Positions 60,454 through 64,000 of a stretch of 64,000 bases of DNA are shown here, one piece after another. The notes below the pieces were generated by a model that saw only the letters and a list, made by a program, of their open reading frames with translations, searched no databases and was not told where the DNA came from. Position 1 is the first letter of the stretch, and each line of letters opens with the position of its first letter. The translations under genes and the position numbers were made by a program. Source of the stretch: Rubricoccus marinus (GTDB taxonomy: Bacteria; Bacteroidota; Rhodothermia; Rhodothermales; Rubricoccaceae); assembly GCF_002257665.1 (NCBI RefSeq), contig NZ_MQWB01000014.1, positions 26,453 to 90,452 of the forward strand. The letters run 5' to 3'.

Positions 60454-60489
60454 GTTTAATAACCTTTAGAACATGTTTAATACGTTTAG
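60454..60489. other. AT-rich segment of the origin, likely unwinding element
   Basis: About 36 bases with repeated TTTA (CGTTTAATAACCTTTAGAAC and ATGTTTAATACGTTTAG) in a region otherwise ~65-70% GC. GTTTAATA occurs twice. It lies 40 bases before the tandem iterons, the usual place of a DNA-unwinding element. No standard DnaA box could be identified. Confidence 0.65.
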
Positions 60490-60530
60490 GGGTGCCCATC
60501 CTGTTGCGGCGCAACGAGATCCGGGACCAA

Positions 60531-60636
60531 AGGTGGACGGATACGGGGCGACAGGTGGACGCCTGCGGGGAGATAGGTGGACGGATACGGGGCGACAGGT
60601 GGACGCCTACGGGGAGATAGGTGGACGGATACGGGG
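60531..60636 (+). repeat. Five tandem 22-bp iterons (oriV)
   Basis: Copies start at 60531, 60553, 60575, 60597 and 60619, exactly 22 bases apart (two helical turns). The core is AGGTGGACGSMTRCGGGG, and GGATAC and GCCTRC variants alternate strictly from copy to copy. Equal phasing and position before rep identify them as Rep-binding iterons of the replication origin. Confidence 0.92.
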
Positions 60637-60750
60637 AGCGCTCTCGATGGCTCTCCAGCGAGCGCTGATCGTGGTAAAAGCGGCCACCGGAGAGATTAGG
60701 AGCCGTTTTCTGCGAACCGTCGCCGGATCGTCCGGCGAGCCGCTGGAGAT

Positions 60751-60790
60751 AGGTGGACGTTTGCGGGGCGTTAGGTGGACGTTTACGGGG
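60751..60790 (+). repeat. Two 22-bp iterons in the rep promoter
   Basis: AGGTGGACGTTTGCGGGG at 60751-60768 and AGGTGGACGTTTACGGGG at 60773-60790, again 22 bases apart. The second ends 17 bases before the rep start codon, so Rep binding here should repress its own gene, the standard autoregulation of iteron plasmids. Confidence 0.88.
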
Positions 60791-60807
60791 GAGGGGTTCC
60801 AGTCGAC

Positions 60808-62289
60808 ATGAGCTGGACTCCGCAAATCGCCGCTCAGGATGCTACAGGGGCCGGTCCGGGTACCGAGGCCTCGGCGCGTTGCCTGGACGTGGGGGCGTCC
60901 GTACCCTGCAAGCGTCCACCCACCCGACCGACGGGGGGCAACCGCCTCCAGAACCTCCTCGCTGGCCACGTGAACGGCGCCGAAATCAAAAAACACGTCG
61001 GGGCCGTCCACGTCCGCGGAGCGCTCTCGCTCCTCGAACGGAAGGTCTCGAACGTCCTGCTCCTCAACGCCTACGACGAGCTCGACGACCCGTCGGTGGC
61101 TGAGCACTCGATCAACTTGCCCATCCTGGCCGACGTCGTCGGGTTCGACTCGAAGGACTCGAAGCTGCTCAAGAACGCGCTCCGCTCGCTCGTCGACTAC
61201 AAGATCGAGTGGGACGTGCTCGGCGAGGGCGACGACGAGGGCGAGTGGGGCGTGAGCTCGTTCCTGGCCTCGGCCCGCGTCGAGCGCCGGACGGGCGTGT
61301 GCACGTACTCGTACCCGGCCCCGCTCCGGCGCCGGCTCGCCAACCCCCAGATCTACGCCCGGATCAACCTCTCGGTCCAGACCCGCTTCGCGAGCTCCTA
61401 CGCGCTGGCGCTCTACGAGAACTGCGTCCGGTTCCGGAAGGTCGGCTCGACCGGTTTTCTCGCGCTCGACACGTGGCGCGGGCTCCTGGGCGTCGAAGAC
61501 GGCGAGTACGAGGAGTACAAGTACCTCAACAAGCGCGTGTTCAAGCCCGCCGTCGCCGGCGTCAACGAGCACTCCGACATCCGGGTCGAGATGGTGACCC
61601 GGAAGGAGGGCCGCCGGGTGGTCGCCGTCAAGTTCCTGGTGGCCGAGGCGCCGGGCGGTCTCGGCGGCGGCACGTCCGAGATGGCCGAGGCGCTCGGGAC
61701 CGCCGTGCTCCCCGACCCCCGCGAGCTGGCGCCGGAGCCGGCGGAGCTGCTGGCGCCGGTCCAGATGAAGCTCGTCGAGTTCGGGCTCAGCGAGGCCCAG
61801 GCCCTCGACCTCTCGACCGAGTTCGACGCCGACCGGGTCGGGCGCAACCTCGGCTACGTCGAGGCCAAGCTGGCGGCCGGCGACGACATCAAGAACCTCG
61901 CCGCCTACACGGTCGCCGCCGTCCGGAGCGACTACGAGCGGGGGGACCGGTCGGCCCGAAAGAAGCGGGGGGAGGCCAAGGCGAAAGGCGCCAAGGCGGC
62001 CGAGCAGCAGGCGCTCTTCCCGTCGCCCGCCGTTGTCGCGGTCCGTTCGCTCGGGGACGAGGACGACGCCGAGAACCGCCAACTCGACGCGGCCGTCGCG
62101 GCGCTCTCGGACGCCGACCGCGCGGTGCTCGACGCCGAGGCCGTCGCCCTGCTCCGGGCGTCCGGGAGCGGGTGGTGGCGCGAGATCGAGGGCGCCGTCG
62201 AGGTGGGTGAGACGGACGGGCTCGGGATCGCCGTGCGGTCCGTGCTCCAGGTGGCCCGCCGCGACGTGATGCGGGAGCGGGAGGCGTGA
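60808..62289 (+). CDS. repB: Plasmid replication initiator, Rep_3/RepB family
   Basis: This is a 493-aa protein from ATG 60808. The first ~50 residues are unordered; from residue ~55 (VNGAEIKKHVGAVHVRGALS) the first winged helix follows with LLERKVSNVLLLNAYDELDD and LPILADVVGFDSKDSKLLKN. The second has VCTYSYPAPLRRRLANPQIY, ARINLSVQTRFASSYALALY, YLNKRVFKPAVAGVNEHSDI, typical Rep_3 wording. The C-terminal ~180 residues (AQALDLSTEFDADRVGRNLG; KNLAAYTVAAVRSDYERGDR) are a helical extension. A GTG near 60970 is an alternative start matching shorter family members. It binds the iterons upstream and starts replication. Confidence 0.92.
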   Translation: MSWTPQIAAQDATGAGPGTEASARCLDVGASVPCKRPPTRPTGGNRLQNLLAGHVNGAEIKKHVGAVHVRGALSLLERKVSNVLLLNAYDELDDPSVAEHSINLPILADVVGFDSKDSKLLKNALRSLVDYKIEWDVLGEGDDEGEWGVSSFLASARVERRTGVCTYSYPAPLRRRLANPQIYARINLSVQTRFASSYALALYENCVRFRKVGSTGFLALDTWRGLLGVEDGEYEEYKYLNKRVFKPAVAGVNEHSDIRVEMVTRKEGRRVVAVKFLVAEAPGGLGGGTSEMAEALGTAVLPDPRELAPEPAELLAPVQMKLVEFGLSEAQALDLSTEFDADRVGRNLGYVEAKLAAGDDIKNLAAYTVAAVRSDYERGDRSARKKRGEAKAKGAKAAEQQALFPSPAVVAVRSLGDEDDAENRQLDAAVAALSDADRAVLDAEAVALLRASGSGWWREIEGAVEVGETDGLGIAVRSVLQVARRDVMREREA

Positions 62290-62394
62290 GCCCCTCGGCT
62301 CCACGCGCGGCGAGCCGAGAGGCGTTCCCGGATCTCGGTTGCGGCGTGGGCACCCTTCGGCGGCGGGGAGGTCGCGTGGCCTCTACAGGGATGA

Positions 62395-62448
62395 GTTGAC
62401 TAAATGGGCCGAGTTGACCGTCTTGGCAACTCGGCCCATTTAGTCAAC
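62395..62448. repeat. Perfect 22-bp inverted repeat behind rep
   Basis: Positions 62395-62416 (beginning GTTGACTAAATGGGCC) are the exact reverse complement of 62427-62448, around a 10-base loop ACCGTCTTGG. It starts 105 bases after the rep stop. It could be a terminator (no T-tract), a single-strand initiation or recombination site, or part of oriT. The perfect arms mean selection or very recent formation. Confidence 0.85.
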
Positions 62449-62766
62449 CGCTCCCAGCGCTCACGTCCTCGGTCCCGACGGGCCGCGACCGCCCGGTGGG
62501 GCACCATCTGGTGGGGACACGCGGCGTTCCGGGGGGCGAGGAGCTGTCGCTCCCATTTGGGTTACTAACCCCAGCGGGAGCGTCCGAGGGGTCTGGGCCG
62601 TCGTTGCGGGGCGGCACCGGCGAGTCGTCGGCAGGCGGCGAGGGACGGGCCTCCCACGATGAGGCCGTCGTCTGCCCGTGGAGCAACCACGATGGCTCTT
62701 GGGTCGCGTCACGGATTCAGGGGGCGGTGCCCGACGTAGAATGAGGCCCCAGACACACGACGCATC
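62449..62766. other. Gene-free stretch
   Basis: About 320 bases without a convincing gene. A frame from 62496 is open for 82 codons but is Gly/Ser/Pro-rich and has no recognisable content. A small inverted repeat (CGCTCCC/GGGAGCG) lies near 62551-62581. Confidence 0.4.
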
Positions 62767-63303
62767 ATGGGGCTGTTCGACCACTTCCGAATCACGTCTG
62801 GCCCCTTCGAGGGGGACGGGTACCAGACCAAGGACCTCGGCTCGACGATGAGCACGTACCGGGTCGGCGACGGGGCCGTGCTCGAGGAGGAGACCGTGCA
62901 CCGGGAGAAGAGGCCACTCACCGACGAGCGCCGCGAGGAGCTTCAGGCGTACGTCGAAGAGAAAGGGGAGGGGCTCGGCGCCTTCCACGAGCGATATGCG
63001 ATCGAGAACGGCTACGAGAGTGTGGAGACCCACCGGACGTGGGACCGCGTGACGTACACGGGGACGGCCCACGTCTACGAGTATGACTCGGAGACCGAAG
63101 AGTCGCTCGACCTGGTCTTGGAGTTCAAGGCGGGCGTCCTCGTGTCCCTGCGCAAGGGCGAGGAGAACAAGGAGGAGGGCTGGTGGAACACGCTGCCGGT
63201 CGGCCCCTCGTACCCTCCGGCATACGAGGGGCCGGTCACCGTCGTCGTTGGGCCGACGGTCGCGGAGCTCGAGGAGGCCTTCCCCTCCGCCCGCCTATTC
63301 TAG
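62767..63303 (+). CDS. Small soluble protein of the MGLFD/MGMFD type, unknown function
   Basis: This is a 178-aa acidic protein starting MGLFDHFRITSGPFEGDGYQ, then TKDLGSTMSTYRVGDGAV. The 'MG-FD ... F/YQTKDL ... Y-I/V-x-x-G-L' pattern recurs in short phage and plasmid proteins of unknown role. The rest is beta-rich with a charged helical segment (REKRPLTDERREELQAYVEE) and ends with ALEEAFPSARLF-like residues. There is no signal peptide or membrane segment. It is followed 2 bases later by a tiny gene, and a hairpin closes the pair. Confidence 0.7.
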   Translation: MGLFDHFRITSGPFEGDGYQTKDLGSTMSTYRVGDGAVLEEETVHREKRPLTDERREELQAYVEEKGEGLGAFHERYAIENGYESVETHRTWDRVTYTGTAHVYEYDSETEESLDLVLEFKAGVLVSLRKGEENKEEGWWNTLPVGPSYPPAYEGPVTVVVGPTVAELEEAFPSARLF

Positions 63304-63305
63304 CC

Positions 63306-63503
63306 GTGATCGCGACAGACGCCGAGCACCGACGGGCGCTCCAGCGCCTCGCTGAGAACGCCGAGACCCTCCACCGCCAGCGGGCGGCGCTCGCCGAGGC
63401 GGGCCTGAGCGGGCAGGAGCTCGACCGGGCGATGGCCCCGCTGCTCTCGTTCCGAGCGGGTCTGGTCGAGGACGTCAGGGCGTACGAGCGGTCGTCTGGT
63501 TGA
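63306..63503 (+). CDS. 65-aa helical protein, unknown
   Basis: A GTG-started frame 2 bases after the previous stop encodes 65 residues, almost all amphipathic helix: DAEHRRALQRLAENAETLHR and GLSGQELDRAMAPLLSFRAG, ending VEDVRAYERSSG. The pattern resembles the N-terminal helices in front of some antitoxin DNA-binding domains, but no DNA-binding domain follows. It is probably co-translated with the MGLFD protein. Function unknown. Confidence 0.55.
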   Translation: MIATDAEHRRALQRLAENAETLHRQRAALAEAGLSGQELDRAMAPLLSFRAGLVEDVRAYERSSG

Positions 63504-63509
63504 CCGTTC

Positions 63510-63534
63510 CGCACCGTGCGTTACGCACGGTGCG
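63510..63534 (+). terminator. 11-bp hairpin after the small gene pair
   Basis: CGCACCGTGCG, loop TTA, CGCACGGTGCG: perfect stem, 6 bases after the stop at 63503. This is a terminator position, without a T-tract. Confidence 0.55.
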
Positions 63535-63779
63535 TAGTGGGGTTGGCCGTCTTGCTTGCCACCGTAGTGAGGGTAGCGGGCAGAAACGTGTGACCACCTG
63601 CAAGAGGGGAAGCCGCTTGCCGAGAGTCGGGCCGCATCGAGTCAGGGGGCTTCTGCGCGCCCTGTCAGACGGCGGACTGAGTGGCAGACGCACGCCCGGG
63701 GGTTCATCGGGCACCTCGTGTACGGCGGCGTCATAGAGGCGGCCGTGCGGGTCCAGGACCGGGCAGGGTGAGGGGGGCG
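63535..63779. other. Gene-free or decayed stretch
   Basis: No complete gene. One frame near 63690-63770 reads ARGFIGHLVYGGVIEAAVRV and stops, which looks like the last helix of a membrane protein, but no start or upstream part can be joined to it. Confidence 0.3.
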
Positions 63780-64000
63780 TCAGGCCGCAGAGTCAGGGCC
63801 TGCGGCCGGGCTCTGAACGCCCCGCGCCTCGCTCGTTCCGGTTGCGGCGTTCCCGGTAGCGGCCAGGATGAGGCGGACCGCCTCCTCCGGGCGGTCCCAC
63901 TGGGGGAAGTGCCCGCACCGGTCGAGCCACTCGAGCCGCGCGCCGGGGAACCGCGCCGTCGCCCGCTCGGCCTGCGAGGGGAAGCACACCCGGTCCTGAC
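63780..64000 (-). CDS. Alpha/beta hydrolase, C-terminal part (5' end off the window)
   Basis: The minus strand enters from the right edge reading QDRVCFPSQAERATARFPGA, then RLEWLDRCGHFPQWDRPEEA, then VRLILAATG and a short tail to the stop at 63780. The GHFPQWD-P-E motif with the catalytic His is the end of an alpha/beta hydrolase, and QDRV contains the catalytic Asp region. The Ser nucleophile would lie outside the window. The last ~22 residues (TSEARGVQSPAAGPDSAA) are an extension. Confidence 0.8.
   Translation of the reverse strand, partial: QDRVCFPSQAERATARFPGARLEWLDRCGHFPQWDRPEEAVRLILAATGNAATGTSEARGVQSPAAGPDSAA

Noticed and set aside
59794..60790. Possible CRISPR array
   Set aside because: The repeat unit of 22 bases has 18 conserved bases and only 4-base spacers, the copies alternate in sequence, and a Rep gene follows. 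These are iterons; no cas genes are present.
1..64000. tRNA or rRNA genes
   Set aside because: I found no cloverleaf with CCA-end context and no rRNA signature; this agrees with a plasmid.

Overview
The window is about 70% GC and looks like the backbone of a conjugative plasmid, or a recently integrated one, from a high-GC member of the Bacteroidetes/Rhodothermota side of the tree. A Rubrivirga/Rubricoccus-like host is my best inference; no rRNA or marker gene fixes it. The support is translational starts preceded by C/T-rich leaders instead of Shine-Dalgarno sequences, an ECF sigma factor paired with a Ser/Thr kinase, RND-outer-membrane-factor fusions, and one short motif (GCCAGAGGC) repeated far above chance. 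The plasmid assignment rests on a Rep_3-type initiator (60808-62289) directly behind two blocks of 22-bp iterons, a ParA/RHH partition pair (27530-28805), a Trb-type type IV secretion system (28953-45003) and a relaxase/MobC pair (56663-58844).

Layout. 1-6147 (minus strand): a strawberry-notch (SNO) family helicase followed by a small zinc-binding protein, a DUF6166-like protein and an unknown gene running off the left edge. 6300-24760: an accessory stretch with intact metabolic genes (quinone detoxification pair, DUF488, QOR2, TrkA-C membrane protein, quinol monooxygenase, cation/proton antiporter, YeiH-type exporter, Zn-alcohol dehydrogenase, GlcG-type protein, MRJP/yellow-like protein, large catalase, adenine methyltransferase). 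Between them lie many gene fragments: HdeD, ScoB, a kinase tail, zf-UBP, an IS1182-type transposase, an SDR, a WD40-like protein, an SNO helicase N-terminus and an erythromycin esterase.

25053-28805: a LexA-like repressor, an ECF sigma factor and a membrane-anchored kinase in one tight plus-strand cluster, convergent with parA and an RHH partner. 28953-45003: traF, trbB, C, D, E, J, a lipoprotein, trbL, F, G, I and traG. Two cargo loci sit inside this operon on the opposite strand: a nucleotidyltransferase/winged-helix pair resembling AbiE toxin-antitoxins (34097-35594) and a AAA ATPase (38235-39389). Palindromes built on CTAGGGTCTAGACCCTAG lie before and inside the par/tra genes and probably bind the RHH protein.

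44949-56601 (minus): metal-efflux cargo with an ArsR repressor, a small His-rich secreted protein, a CusA-type RND pump fused to its outer-membrane factor, an adaptor, two SAM methyltransferases, a CDF transporter and a P1B ATPase. A shared 7-6-7 operator marks the arsR and CDF promoters. 56663-59692 (minus): M23 peptidase, MobC, relaxase. 59794-62448: iteron origin, rep and a perfect 22-bp inverted repeat. 62767-64000: two small unknown genes and the end of an alpha/beta hydrolase.

How it fits together: rep and the iterons replicate the element, ParA/RHH partitions it, and relaxase, TraG and Trb transfer it. The efflux genes are the obvious selectable cargo, while the SNO helicase, the methyltransferase and the AbiE-like pair are candidate anti-restriction or maintenance cargo. 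All functions are inferred from sequence motifs read by eye; no database search was possible.
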